Assembly (NCBI GenBank): GCA_910586425.1
Contig: CAJUHL010000041.1
Location: 1-13,593, forward strand
Length of the DNA stretch: 13,593 nucleotides
Direction of reading: 5' to 3'
Origin: an uncultured Bacilli bacterium
GTDB lineage: Bacteria > Bacillota_I > Bacilli_A > RF39 > UBA660
Shown: positions 13,543 through 13,593 of the stretch, one piece after another
How positions within the stretch are numbered: position 1 is the stretch's first letter
Layout: each line of letters starts with the position of its first letter
Notes under the pieces: generated by a model
What the model saw: the letters and a program-made list of their open reading frames with translations, nothing else
What the model was told of the DNA's origin: nothing
The model's database searches: none
Position numbers and translations under genes: made by a program

Positions 13543-13593
13543 GAGGGCGTAATCTGAACTCTGTCCCCAAACAATTATCTTTGTATTATGGAT
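13543..13593 (+). repeat. Right copy of the 51-bp inverted repeat, with an outward promoter
   Basis: This is identical to the reverse complement of 4-54 and reaches the window edge. It contains TCTG (13553-13556), a 19-nt spacer and TATCTTTG (13576-13583), a good Bacteroides promoter firing out of the window. The bases just inside (CCCCTTTC) differ from those inside the left copy (TTTCCCA when read outward), so the repeat boundary is sharp at GAGGGCG. A frame of 28 codons (13509 to the edge) shares its tail with the left nuclease frame only because both read through the repeat. Confidence 0.9.

Noticed and set aside
13509..13593. Short plus-strand frame beginning MSFARNLMNPF and running off the edge
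   Set aside because: 28 codons, the second half being only the terminal repeat; the left copy shows that the frame would stop just outside the window.
1..13593. CRISPR array, tRNA or rRNA genes
   Set aside because: No regularly spaced direct repeats and no cloverleaf or rRNA-like sequence were seen on either strand.

Overview
The window reads as an accessory, horizontally acquired island from a Bacteroidales bacterium (Bacteroides, Phocaeicola, Parabacteroides or a close relative). The case rests on promoters of the Bacteroides type (-7 TAnnTTTG with a TTTG-like -33 box), the lack of strong Shine-Dalgarno sequences, a DUF3408 protein and a MobA/MobC-type protein of the kind carried by Bacteroides conjugative and mobilizable transposons, and two Bacteroides-type tyrosine recombinases. 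No tRNA, rRNA, CRISPR array or core housekeeping gene was seen.

Layout, left to right. (1) A 51-bp sequence at 4-54 recurs as a perfect inverted copy at 13543-13593, so the same sequence, with an outward-facing promoter in it, brackets the window. (2) On the minus strand, a gene for a putative PD-(D/E)XK-type nuclease is split by a one-base frameshift near 540, and its last codons run into the left repeat. (3) At 1432-4305 lies a GC-richer mobilization remnant: a DUF3408 gene, an oriT-like stretch with three hairpins, mobA, and then, where a relaxase would be expected, a complete tyrosine recombinase/DNA invertase. (4) A 245-bp intergenic region holds a 41-nt perfect palindrome, a second related copy of its core in inverted orientation, and a promoter pointing left. 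(5) It leads into a tight three-gene operon: DprA-like, HAD-family hydrolase, and a 749-aa protein with a C-terminal ComF-like phosphoribosyltransferase domain. (6) Convergent to that operon is a lone gene resembling the predicted pPIWI-associating nucleases. (7) Next is a dead integrase with two in-frame stops and its catalytic end lost. (8) A divergent promoter region opens a second three-gene operon: zinc-ribbon/DUF4145, a PF10137-type TIR protein, and an unrecognised helical protein. The right-hand repeat follows.

Taken together, this is a mosaic defence-type island: four probable conflict modules (nuclease; DprA-HAD-PRTase; pPIWI-nuclease-like; DUF4145-TIR-X) interleaved with broken mobility genes and enclosed by inverted repeats. 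The two most promising leads are the DprA-HAD-PRTase operon, with its possible invertase-controlled promoter region and a clamp-binding-like tail on DprA, and the DUF4145-TIR-X operon. Gene functions come from motif recognition alone; no database search was possible.
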